Of a stretch of DNA of 11,188 nucleotides, positions 1 to 7,045 are shown piece after piece. The number at the start of each line of letters is the position of its first letter. Within the stretch, counting starts at the first letter, position 1. Below the pieces are notes generated by a model. It saw only the letters and a list, made by a program, of their open reading frames with translations, made no database searches and was not told where the DNA came from. The stretch comes from CAZNHL01 sp964572965 (GTDB lineage Bacteria > Bacteroidota > Bacteroidia > Cytophagales > UBA9547). Where the stretch lies: the NCBI GenBank assembly GCA_964572965.1, contig CAZNHL010000099.1, positions 1 through 11,188 of the forward strand, written 5' to 3'. Both the position numbers and the translations under genes were made by a program.

Positions 1-52
1 ACTCACTACTCACTACTCACTACTCACTACTCACTACTCACTACTCACTACT
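1..52. repeat. Heptanucleotide tandem repeat, cut by window edge
   Basis: Perfect head-to-tail copies of the 7-base unit ACTCACT (AGTGAGT on the other strand): seven full copies plus three bases, with no mismatch. The array runs off the left edge, so its true length is unknown. It ends six bases before the lptD stop codon, so it lies just downstream of lptD in the sense of that gene's transcription. The unit is too short, and spacers are absent, for CRISPR. Similar short tandem repeats between genes are known in several bacterial groups, usually without an assigned function, and they tend to vary in copy number. Confidence 0.95.
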
Positions 53-58
53 ATATTT

Positions 59-2803
59 CTAGTAATTCAGGCCTCTCTTAGGAATCTTCAGATCTTGTAA
101 ACTGGAAGCTTTCACATTTAGGCTAAAGCTATAGGTCATATATGGCGAATAAGGAGCCCAGTTAAATGACATTATCCAGCAATGAAGATCTCTGAAAATA
201 TTCAATTGAGGCGGTACAATTGTTTCTTTTGCGAAATCGTAGCCCAAATTGGTAAAACCTAATTTCCAATTGTCTGTAACCCTCAAATCACCACTGGTTT
301 GCAGCGTAAAAGTTTCATTAGGGGCAATGAATCCGGTTTTGTTATAAGAATAGTTAATTGAAGCACTTGCATTCCATGGTAATTTAAAGTCTACATAACG
401 CTGATAAGGGTACATGCGATAGAATGCTATTTCTTCAGGAGTTAATTGATTTCCTTTTTTTCGTGCTTTAGGATTAAGAGTAGTACTTAATGCTACGTTT
501 ATGAGGCTCATTCTGGCAATTGTGCTTCCTCCGGTTACATCATAAAGGTAATACTTGGTTTTGACCTGACTTGCTACTTCCCCTGTTGTTGGGTTATAAG
601 AAGTCGGTTTGTAATAATAAGGGTCAAATGATGTTACAAAGTTGAAGTTAACGATTTTGAATAAGTTGGTTCTTACGTTTAGGCTGATATTTGACAGGTT
701 GATAGAATCGGCTGCAAAGTTGTAATTACCATTGATGTTAAAATTGTCTATAAGGCTTACCTTTTTTGTATTGGATTTTGACGTAGTGTCATTTTTGGTT
801 TTAACTTTCATCTCAAGCACGTTGTCAAGAGAGAAGGTCATTGCACTCACTTCTGTTCCTGTCGGGCCTCCATATATGAATTCTGAACCAGAGTAATAAG
901 GCAGGTAATAAGCTGCATTTGATTTTTCAGAAACGTTTGAGATTTTTTGGTAGAAGCCCTCATTCTTTGTATAATTCGGGTTATAGGCAAATCCGACAGT
1001 CGGGGTTAAAATATGTCTGACTGCCTGTACTTTTCCTTTGAAAAGTTTAGTACCATATACTCTGGTAGTGAAATTAACATTGGCAGTATAAGTAGTAGGT
1101 GCATTAAACCCACTTTTATAGCTGACAGCATAGGTGTTAGTATCTATTTGTCTGTAATTTATTTTTTTGTCATACCAGGTAGAGGTAATATTCACCGTTG
1201 GGTTAACACTTATATATTTGAAAACCTTAAAACTCACGTTGATGGGTACAGTATGCTGTAAACCATAGCGGCTTTTGTCCCACATATACAAAAGACTGCT
1301 GTCTATTTTGGGTCTTGCAAATACCAAAGAATCAGTTGGACGGATAATATCACCTTCATTAATATATTTAATATTATAATTGAAAGGAACATTAAGCGAA
1401 GACGAAGTATTGCTATACTTATTGTTGAAATTCATATTATAAGCAACACTCAATGTCTTATACCACGCATTAGCTTTTTTTCCTGTGTTTTGAAGCGGCC
1501 TTAACTGATTCATAGTTAAACCAATATTGACAAGTTCAGCGTCAAATGTTTGTGACGAAACGTTTTGGTTTTGACGGGCAGCAACATTCAGGTTAAAAGG
1601 CGTGCCTGTGAAAGATTTTGAATAGTTTACGTTAGAAGAAAACGTGTTATTGGAAAAGCTCCGGGCATCGCTGCTGTTTTGTCTATAGTAACTGGTAGTA
1701 GAACCTAGTCCCATGTTAACATTGGCAGACAGCTTACCGGTACCTTTACCAATAGGAGCGTGACTCCATACTATCTGAGCCTGTTTTTGAGCAGGAAGCG
1801 TTGTGCTTTGGACAAACCCTTGCTTTAAGTCACTGTATTTGACGTTAAACATACCTCTGAAGGCATAACGGCTATAATAATCAATAGTGTTGTCAGTACG
1901 CCAGCTTCCGTTTGTGTAAATGTCATTTAAGCTTTTAATACCCATATAAGGGTTTGTTGCCCAATAGAAACCAAGTTTTTCAATATAGAAACCGCTTGAT
2001 GCAGACTCGCCTATTGATGGAATTAGTATACCTGAAGAGCGTCTGTTTGTTGAAGGGAAAAAGCCAAAAGGGAAAACCAGCGGTGTTGGTATTGCTCCCA
2101 ATCCAAGATAGCCGGCACCTGCAATAATTCTGTCACCCGGAATTACTTTTATGCGTGTGGCGTGAAAACCAAAGTGAGGGTGAGAAGCATTACAGGTTGT
2201 ATAAGTAGCATCCCGGACATACATATCGTTGTTCGGCATTTTCTTGATCTTGTTGCCTTGTATATAACCTTCTCCCTGTTTGGTTACAACACCCGAGATT
2301 AAACCTTTTTGTGTTTTGAAATTATATACAATTTTTTCCAGCTCATATTCATCCGATCCTTGCTTGAAAGTAGGTTCTCCAAACATATTACCTAAGCTGT
2401 CAGGAGTGCCGCTGGCTGTTACTGTATTGGTTTTATAGTTAATTTCTATTCTTTCAGCCTTTATTTTCATGTCGTCGTACTCGATCCATGCATCCCCGTA
2501 GAGACGGACAATAGAAGTAGGTACATCGAAACGTATAGAATCTTTGGCGTGATACTTGACAGTAGTTTTAAAATCGGATCTGGTCTTGGGCTTTAATTTT
2601 AAACTGTCTGTTTTTATTCCCTTAGCAGAATCGCCCGGATTTTGGACAATAGAAGACTTGTCCGCTCCTGCAGGTGAATTTTGCAAAGGCTTTTCTTTCT
2701 TTGAAGAAAGGGAGTCCTGCGCAAAACCGATATTCGGAGCGAGTAATAGTGCAATTATAAATTGCACATGGAAAATGTATTTTAAGCTTTTTAGAATTGA
2801 CAA
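59..2803 (-). CDS. lptD: LPS-assembly outer-membrane protein LptD (Bacteroidetes type)
   Basis: Outer-membrane barrel that, with a lipoprotein LptE partner, inserts lipopolysaccharide into the outer leaflet at the end of the Lpt bridge. The 914 residues start with a signal peptide (about 1-29, ending near GFAQD), then a low-complexity Ser/Lys linker (30-75). Next comes an OstA/LptA-like jellyroll (about 85-200, with the pattern GDAWIEYDDMKIKAERIEI). A LptD-family core follows, with PFGFFPSTNRRSSGILIPS near 245-265, and then a long aromatic-rich beta barrel to the C terminus. There are only two cysteines, Cys204 after the jellyroll and Cys875 near the end. The start is a TTG at 2803; an in-frame GTG at 2767 would leave a shorter signal peptide and is the alternative. 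An exact TAnnTTTG promoter element lies 19 bp upstream of the TTG. The family is well supported; the barrel strand count was not determined. Confidence 0.9.
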   Translation of the reverse strand: MSILKSLKYIFHVQFIIALLLAPNIGFAQDSLSSKKEKPLQNSPAGADKSSIVQNPGDSAKGIKTDSLKLKPKTRSDFKTTVKYHAKDSIRFDVPTSIVRLYGDAWIEYDDMKIKAERIEINYKTNTVTASGTPDSLGNMFGEPTFKQGSDEYELEKIVYNFKTQKGLISGVVTKQGEGYIQGNKIKKMPNNDMYVRDATYTTCNASHPHFGFHATRIKVIPGDRIIAGAGYLGLGAIPTPLVFPFGFFPSTNRRSSGILIPSIGESASSGFYIEKLGFYWATNPYMGIKSLNDIYTNGSWRTDNTIDYYSRYAFRGMFNVKYSDLKQGFVQSTTLPAQKQAQIVWSHAPIGKGTGKLSANVNMGLGSTTSYYRQNSSDARSFSNNTFSSNVNYSKSFTGTPFNLNVAARQNQNVSSQTFDAELVNIGLTMNQLRPLQNTGKKANAWYKTLSVAYNMNFNNKYSNTSSSLNVPFNYNIKYINEGDIIRPTDSLVFARPKIDSSLLYMWDKSRYGLQHTVPINVSFKVFKYISVNPTVNITSTWYDKKINYRQIDTNTYAVSYKSGFNAPTTYTANVNFTTRVYGTKLFKGKVQAVRHILTPTVGFAYNPNYTKNEGFYQKISNVSEKSNAAYYLPYYSGSEFIYGGPTGTEVSAMTFSLDNVLEMKVKTKNDTTSKSNTKKVSLIDNFNINGNYNFAADSINLSNISLNVRTNLFKIVNFNFVTSFDPYYYKPTSYNPTTGEVASQVKTKYYLYDVTGGSTIARMSLINVALSTTLNPKARKKGNQLTPEEIAFYRMYPYQRYVDFKLPWNASASINYSYNKTGFIAPNETFTLQTSGDLRVTDNWKLGFTNLGYDFAKETIVPPQLNIFRDLHCWIMSFNWAPYSPYMTYSFSLNVKASSLQDLKIPKRGLNY

Positions 2804-2822
2804 AAAATGACCAATTTTGCTG

Positions 2823-2830
2823 CAAAGATA
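2823..2830 (-). promoter_or_regulatory. Bacteroidetes -7 promoter element for lptD
   Basis: On the minus strand the sequence reads TATCTTTG, an exact match to the Bacteroidetes -7 consensus TAnnTTTG. It lies 19 bp before the TTG at 2803, giving an inferred 5' leader of roughly 15 bases. No clear TTTG -33 element is seen at the usual distance. The element lies inside the longest possible amidase reading frame, which argues that the amidase really starts further right. Confidence 0.55.
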
Positions 2831-2860
2831 CTTGTTTTGGCATGTAACCCGAATCTTATA

Positions 2861-3634
2861 GTGAAAAATATTACGCTTATTTTCTTAAGTCTTGCTTTTA
2901 TACTGTTAAGTAGCTCATATCCTGAGGGTACTAAGAAGTATAAAGTGAAAAAAGTTGTGATTGATGCCGGTCATGGCGGGAAAGATCCCGGCTGTTTAGG
3001 GAAAATTTCTCATGAGTCTGATATTACTTTGGCAATGGCATTGGAAATAGGTAAACAGATTAACAAACTTTGCCCGGACATAAAAGTAATTTATACCCGG
3101 ACCGAAAATAAATTTGTGGAGTTGCATGACAGGGCTGGTATTGCGAATAAAAACAATGCAGACCTTTTTATTTCTATTCATTGTAATTCATCTCCAAACA
3201 AAGAGATATTCGGAACAGAAACCTACACCATGGGTACTCACAAAACCGAGGACAATCTGGAAGTAGCAAAGCGAGAAAACTCCGTAGTTTTACAGGAAGA
3301 AGATTATTTGGAGAAGTATGACGGTTTCGATCCGAATTCTCCTATGGCTAATATTTTGTTTGCAAACTATCAGAACGGCTACGTGACAAACAGTATTTTA
3401 TTTGCACAGAAAGTTGAAAATAAGTTTACTGTAGCAGGAAGAAAAGATAGAGGAGTGCGTCAGGCAGGTTTTCTTGTCTTATGGAAAACTTCAATGCCTA
3501 GTGCATTAATTGAAATTGGTTATCTTTCGAATAAATTGGAAGAAAAGTTTCTGAATGATAAGGTGGGTCAGACGAAGTTGGCCAAAGGAATTGCTGAAGC
3601 TTTTCAAGAGTACAGAACAGAGATTGAAGGATAA
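2861..3634 (+). CDS. N-acetylmuramoyl-L-alanine amidase (Amidase_3 family)
   Basis: Zinc amidase that cuts the bond between N-acetylmuramic acid and L-alanine in peptidoglycan, acting in the periplasm (AmiA/B/C-like). From the GTG at 2861 the protein has 257 residues: a hydrophobic export or anchor segment (about 3-19, no lipobox), then the catalytic domain. Visible family residues are His38 in VVIDAGHGGKDPG, Glu52 in SHESD, His107 in FISIHCNSS and the catalytic Glu218 in ALIEIGYLSN. The reading frame stays open upstream to an ATG at 2807. That longer form puts 18 residues before a normal signal sequence and covers the lptD promoter, so GTG 2861 is preferred. The MCE gene follows after 34 bp on the same strand, suggesting one transcript. 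No LysM or SPOR domain is seen. Family certain, start moderately sure. Confidence 0.9.
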   Translation: MKNITLIFLSLAFILLSSSYPEGTKKYKVKKVVIDAGHGGKDPGCLGKISHESDITLAMALEIGKQINKLCPDIKVIYTRTENKFVELHDRAGIANKNNADLFISIHCNSSPNKEIFGTETYTMGTHKTEDNLEVAKRENSVVLQEEDYLEKYDGFDPNSPMANILFANYQNGYVTNSILFAQKVENKFTVAGRKDRGVRQAGFLVLWKTSMPSALIEIGYLSNKLEEKFLNDKVGQTKLAKGIAEAFQEYRTEIEG

Positions 3635-3668
3635 GTCTCTTTCTGATAGTTTTTAAATATATTTTCAG

Positions 3669-4589
3669 ATGAAATTATCAAAAGAATTAAAGATTGGTTT
3701 GTTGACAGTGATGTCTGGTTTGATGCTGTTTTTCGGGTTTAATTATCTTAAAGGCGTTGAATTATCACCGACTAATAATACTTATTATTCTGTATACACG
3801 AACACTCAGGGGTTGTCACCATCTTGTCAGGTTTTATTAAATGGTGCCCCTGTAGGAAAGGTTACTGCGATCACCCTGATGCCGAAATGGAATAATAAGA
3901 TTCTTGTAGCAATGTCAATTGATAAGGATATTAAGCTTAACGATTCTACGTTGGCAATTCTTACCAAACCGGATTTACTTGGCTCTAAAGTGATTGATCT
4001 GGATATACGATCAGGTAAAGCTATTGGAAATAAAGATACTTTAGTAGGTACCATTGCGGGAGAAATGATGGATAAGCTGACACAAGCAGCAAAACCTATA
4101 ATTAATAAACTGGATACTACAATTACTAGTGTTAATAGGATTATTGATGCCGAAAATCAAAAAAATATAGCATTGACATTAGATAACCTGGCGAAGCTGT
4201 CAGCGTCTCTTGCTGACCAAATGAAGGATTTAAGACCAAGCCTTAACCATGCAGGTAAAGACCTGGAAAAGTTGACAGCATCTCTGGTTCAGACAGAAAA
4301 AGAGTTGAAACCACTGCTGGTTAAAATTAGTACATTAGGTGACTCGTTGAATAAAGCACCTATTGCTGCTACTGTTGAAAGTGCAAATAGAACTATTACT
4401 CAGTTAAGCGAACTAAGCAAAAATCTGAATGAGGGCCAGGGTACGCTAGGAAAGCTTATGAAGGATGAGGCTATGTATGCCAACCTTAATAAAACCATTA
4501 GCGATTTAGATTCTCTCTTTATTGATGCCAAGGCACACCCTAAGCGTTATATACACTTTTCTGTGTTTGGAAAGAAGGATAAAAAATAA
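3669..4589 (+). CDS. MCE/MlaD-type lipid-transport protein
   Basis: Substrate-binding component of an MCE (Mla-type) system that moves phospholipids or other lipids between inner and outer membrane. The 306 residues comprise a short cytoplasmic start, one N-terminal membrane helix (about 8-27, TVMSGLMLFFGFNYLKG), and one MCE domain (about 38-115, with LNGAPVGKVTAITL and the following KPDLLGSKVIDLDI). A long helical and probably coiled-coil region follows (about 125-285, rich in Leu, Lys, Ser and Asp), then a basic tail. This is the usual size and layout for a single-MCE-domain protein in Bacteroidetes. The MlaE permease and MlaF ATPase partners are not in the window. It sits 34 bp behind the amidase and is followed by a strong terminator, so the pair looks like a two-gene unit. 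Which lipid it carries cannot be told. Confidence 0.88.
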   Translation: MKLSKELKIGLLTVMSGLMLFFGFNYLKGVELSPTNNTYYSVYTNTQGLSPSCQVLLNGAPVGKVTAITLMPKWNNKILVAMSIDKDIKLNDSTLAILTKPDLLGSKVIDLDIRSGKAIGNKDTLVGTIAGEMMDKLTQAAKPIINKLDTTITSVNRIIDAENQKNIALTLDNLAKLSASLADQMKDLRPSLNHAGKDLEKLTASLVQTEKELKPLLVKISTLGDSLNKAPIAATVESANRTITQLSELSKNLNEGQGTLGKLMKDEAMYANLNKTISDLDSLFIDAKAHPKRYIHFSVFGKKDKK

Positions 4590-4608
4590 CACTAAATTGA
4601 TTTATCAG

Positions 4609-4652
4609 AAAATAAAACGCCCTGGCATTCTTATGTCAGGGCGTTTTATTTT
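4609..4652 (+). terminator. Strong hairpin terminator behind the MCE gene
   Basis: A perfect 16-bp inverted repeat (arms 4609-4624 and 4637-4652) has the GC core CGCCCTG/CAGGGCG flanked by A-rich and T-rich ends. The 12 bases between the arms can extend the stem by four pairs, one of them G-U, leaving loop TCTT. The T-rich right arm (GTTTTATTTT) gives the U tract on the plus strand, and the A-rich left arm makes it plausible in both directions. It begins 19 bp after the MCE stop codon and ends 15 bp before the next start codon. Confidence 0.9.
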
Positions 4653-4667
4653 AGACTTGGAAGTTAT

Positions 4668-5900
4668 ATGAAAAAGAAGCTGGCTTTGTTATTTATAAGT
4701 GCCTTAGTACTTGTTTTTGTATTGTTTGTGTGGTTTAATTCCAGGCTTTTGTACAAACCGGAATTCAAACTACAGAATAATAAGGAGTACAATCATGATT
4801 TATATAAGCAGTTACATTTTTTGAAGAGGGCACTAAAAGAAGGCGCTGCTGATGAGATGCAGGCATTATTTCCCGAAGGCCTTGTGTTTTTGAATGCTTT
4901 GTATGGATTGGCTTGGTGTGATTTTGCGGCTGATTTTACTAAAGAGAGTCCTTTATATAAAGAAGCCCGAACAGAAGCCGGGATGGCTTTGAGCGCTGTA
5001 ATAAATGATAGTTTACGGTATAATAGCGGAATAGAGAGTTTGGTTTATGGGGCATATTATACGGGCTGGAAAAATTACTTGCTGGGTAAGAAATTGTATC
5101 TTGAAAGAGATGATGTTCATGATAATGCTGAAGTTCGGGATTTTAAAACTACATGTCATCAAATAGCAGAAGCAATAGAGAATAATCCGGGATCTCCTTA
5201 TCTGGATTCATATCAGGGCGATGCCTGGCCTGCCGATATGGTTTTGTGTATTGCCAGTCTGGCGATACATGACAGAATTTTTGAACCTGAATATCATACG
5301 CTCATTGGTAAATGGGTTTCAAACGTTCAGGCACACTTGGATAAGGACGGCTTAATCCCATATGCGGCAAGTTCATTAAATGGGAGTGTTATAGAGGAGG
5401 CCAGGGGAAGCGCAACAAGTTTGATGCTGTGCTTTTTAAGCGATATTGACAAGGATCTGGCAAAGCAACAATTTGAACGATATAAGCAACAATTTTTGGA
5501 TAAGCGATTAACTCTTTTTGGGGTTAGGGAATACAAAAAAGGATTATTAAAGAGTGGGAATGTTGATTCCGGGCCGGTAATATGGGAAATCGGAGGAGCG
5601 GCATCAATTGTTGGAAGAAGAGCAATGGCAATTTATAATGAACCAAGTATTGCAATGTCTTTACGAAACAGTATTGAGGCTTTTGGGTGTCCCGTTTCAA
5701 TAGGAGATGAAAAAATGTATTTGTTTGGGCAGATGCCCATGGCTGATGCATTTATAGCCTGGACTAATGCGCTGGAAAACACTGCTTCCAATTCTCTGAC
5801 TACATCTGAAAACTGGGGTTTAACTTTTCAGCTATGGTCTGCCGTAATTCTTATGATAATTGCTTTGCTTATATTTATTAGTGTAAAGAAGTGCTTATAA
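4668..5900 (+). CDS. Hypothetical protein anchored at both ends, probable alpha/alpha-toroid
   Basis: I do not recognise this 410-residue protein with certainty. It has an N-terminal membrane helix (about 4-23) after Lys-rich residues 2-4, and a second at the extreme C terminus (about 388-405), followed by a short basic tail KKCL. The 360 residues between are helical and most likely face the periplasm. Conserved-looking patches are FPEGLVFLNALYG (68-80), YQGDAWPAD (182-190), IPYAAS (230-235), EEARGSATS (243-251), DSGPVIWEIGGAAS (300-313) and MPMADAFIAW (356-365). Paired helices with Asp/Trp/Gly/Glu-rich loops resemble (alpha/alpha)6 toroid proteins, such as the linalool dehydratase/isomerase-like superfamily or glycoside-hydrolase-like toroids; this is inference. 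Six cysteines are present. It lies between two terminators and so is probably its own unit. GGAAG four bases before the ATG could serve as a ribosome site. The substrate is unknown. Confidence 0.8.
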   Translation: MKKKLALLFISALVLVFVLFVWFNSRLLYKPEFKLQNNKEYNHDLYKQLHFLKRALKEGAADEMQALFPEGLVFLNALYGLAWCDFAADFTKESPLYKEARTEAGMALSAVINDSLRYNSGIESLVYGAYYTGWKNYLLGKKLYLERDDVHDNAEVRDFKTTCHQIAEAIENNPGSPYLDSYQGDAWPADMVLCIASLAIHDRIFEPEYHTLIGKWVSNVQAHLDKDGLIPYAASSLNGSVIEEARGSATSLMLCFLSDIDKDLAKQQFERYKQQFLDKRLTLFGVREYKKGLLKSGNVDSGPVIWEIGGAASIVGRRAMAIYNEPSIAMSLRNSIEAFGCPVSIGDEKMYLFGQMPMADAFIAWTNALENTASNSLTTSENWGLTFQLWSAVILMIIALLIFISVKKCL

Positions 5901-5941
5901 ATGCAATTAGCCCTGAATTTCAGGGCTAATTGCATTTATAA
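5895..5941. terminator. Bidirectional terminator between convergent genes
   Basis: A perfect 22-bp inverted repeat (arms 5895-5916 and 5920-5941) with a 3-base spacer ATT. The GC block is AGCCCTGA/TCAGGGCT and the outer parts are AT-rich. The left arm includes the last sense codon and the stop codon of the 410-residue gene, and the right arm ends 11 bp before the gatC stop codon. The convergent position and symmetry fit a terminator shared by both strands, although neither side has a long pure T run. Confidence 0.85.
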
Positions 5942-5952
5942 ATGTATATTTA

Positions 5953-6249
5953 TTACTCAGCTATTTCAATAACTTTTGGAACTCTGAAATAATCAGAATC
6001 TCTTTTTGGGGCATTTTTAAGCCCCTCTTCGTGGGTGAAAAGTGTCTTAATCTCATCATTACGAAGTACATTTTGTTCATCAGACATATGGATCAAAGGG
6101 TCAACTTTATCAGTGTCAACCTCATTTAGTTTGTCCATCCAGTCCAGAATTTTGGACATATCTTTCACCAAACCTTCTTTTTCTGTTTCAGAAAATTCCA
6201 GGCGGGCAAGGTGAGCTATTTTTTCTACAATATTTTTATCAATGTTCAT
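5953..6249 (-). CDS. gatC: Asp-tRNA(Asn)/Glu-tRNA(Gln) amidotransferase subunit C
   Basis: Small subunit of the GatCAB complex, which turns misacylated Glu-tRNA(Gln) and/or Asp-tRNA(Asn) into the correct amide form in the cytoplasm. The 98 residues match the family's usual length of about 95-100. They begin with the typical N terminus (IVEKIAHLARLEFSETEKEGL), then KILDWMDKLNEVDTDKVDPL, and end with the characteristic RDSDYFRVPKVIE. GatA and GatB are not in the window, which is common because the three genes are often dispersed. The start codon lies inside the end of the upstream acyltransferase gene (11-bp overlap), so translation of the two is probably coupled. No separate promoter was seen. 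Confidence 0.95.
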   Translation of the reverse strand: MNIDKNIVEKIAHLARLEFSETEKEGLVKDMSKILDWMDKLNEVDTDKVDPLIHMSDEQNVLRNDEIKTLFTHEEGLKNAPKRDSDYFRVPKVIEIAE

Positions 6250-6988
6250 GTTTGTTGTGCTTTTTTAGTTCTGCACTAATAATATGATGTACGTTGTGTT
6301 TCAATGTATTCAGGTCTGCCATTGTCATTCCTGTTGTTTCAATAGGCTCGTGGAAGATCATTTTAGCAGGATGCCAGTTTACGATCAATCCAAGCTCTTT
6401 ATTGTCCGGTAAAATTATCCAATTGTAAGGAATTGTTACAGGTATTACCGGAATTTGTTTTTCAATGGCCATTCTGAAAGCACCATCTTTAAATTCAGAC
6501 ATTCTGGGAGTATGTGTCGGTATAGTACCTTCCGGGAACAGCACCAGACTTTTACCCTGATCAATTTTATCTAAACAACGTTGGTATGACTCTGATCTGC
6601 TACGAGGGTTTTTCCTGTCAACCAAAATATGTAGTGTTTGATATAGCGGACCAAACATCGGGATTTTCCCTAAAGAACTTTTCCCGAGAAAAGAAAATTG
6701 GTTGATCATACCGATATATACAATTGGAATGTCCAGCAACGAAGTATGGTTCGGAGTAAAGATATAACTCTTGTTGAGGTCAGGAACTCCGCCGCGATAT
6801 TCAATAGTATAGGGTACACGCGTAAGCCTGAATACCCATATGCCCCATATTTTGTAGAGATTATGTGCTTTGTGATAACGATCTTCTTTTTTGGTATAAA
6901 ACCAAAATAAAGGATAGAGGATGAGGAAGACTACCAAAAACCAAAAGAAGGTCCAGATAGTGAATGCTTTTTTAAGAAATATCTTCAT
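6239..6988 (-). CDS. 1-acyl-sn-glycerol-3-phosphate acyltransferase (PlsC-like)
   Basis: Membrane-bound acyltransferase of the LPLAT/AGPAT family, which places a fatty acyl chain on lysophosphatidic acid to give phosphatidic acid in phospholipid synthesis. The 249 residues start with a membrane helix (about 10-31, very aromatic). They then show the catalytic HX4D motif as His81 to Asp86 in NHTSLLD, the glycerol-phosphate-binding motif FPEGT (151-155), and a VIPVTIPY block. Length and motif spacing are normal for PlsC. Related family members acylate other lysophospholipids or ornithine lipid, so the exact acceptor is not proven. An exact -7 promoter element lies 9 bp before the start codon, and gatC overlaps the 3' end, so the pair forms a two-gene unit. 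Confidence 0.9.
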   Translation of the reverse strand: MKIFLKKAFTIWTFFWFLVVFLILYPLFWFYTKKEDRYHKAHNLYKIWGIWVFRLTRVPYTIEYRGGVPDLNKSYIFTPNHTSLLDIPIVYIGMINQFSFLGKSSLGKIPMFGPLYQTLHILVDRKNPRSRSESYQRCLDKIDQGKSLVLFPEGTIPTHTPRMSEFKDGAFRMAIEKQIPVIPVTIPYNWIILPDNKELGLIVNWHPAKMIFHEPIETTGMTMADLNTLKHNVHHIISAELKKHNKHEH

Positions 6989-6997
6989 AGGTTAGTA

Positions 6998-7005
6998 CAA
7001 AGGTA
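6998..7005 (-). promoter_or_regulatory. Bacteroidetes -7 promoter element for plsC-gatC
   Basis: The minus strand reads TACCTTTG, an exact TAnnTTTG match. Only nine bases separate it from the plsC ATG, so the inferred transcript would have a leader of a few bases or none. No perfect TTTG -33 element is visible upstream; the nearest resemblance is TTATG. The usual -33 distance would fall within the small inverted repeat behind the ABC transporter gene. Confidence 0.5.
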
Positions 7006-7009
7006 ATGA

Positions 7010-7045
7010 GAAAACTAACTTCATAATATCTTAAAATTAGTTTTC
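7010..7045 (-). repeat. Short inverted repeat at the end of the ABC transporter gene
   Basis: Nine-base arms GAAAACTAA (7010-7018) and TTAGTTTTC (7037-7045) are separated by 18 bases. One arm contains the last codons and stop codon of the ABC gene. In the sense of that gene the hairpin would be AT-rich and weak, followed by TCATTACC with no U run. It could act as a poor terminator or an mRNA 3' end, or simply be chance in AT-rich DNA. Confidence 0.35.

Noticed and set aside
1..52. Possible CRISPR array
   Set aside because: The repeat unit is only 7 bases with no spacers, and no cas gene is present.
2556..2843. Small open frames antisense to or overlapping the lptD 5' end
   Set aside because: Composition follows the lptD frame and no export signal or domain is visible; treated as shadows.
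2807..2860. ATG at 2807 as amidase start
   Set aside because: It adds 18 residues before a normal signal sequence and overlaps the lptD promoter element; not excluded, but less likely than GTG 2861.
3658..3665. TATATTTT as a -7 promoter element for the MCE gene
   Set aside because: It has one mismatch and lies three bases before the ATG, too close to drive that start; cotranscription with the amidase explains the gene better.
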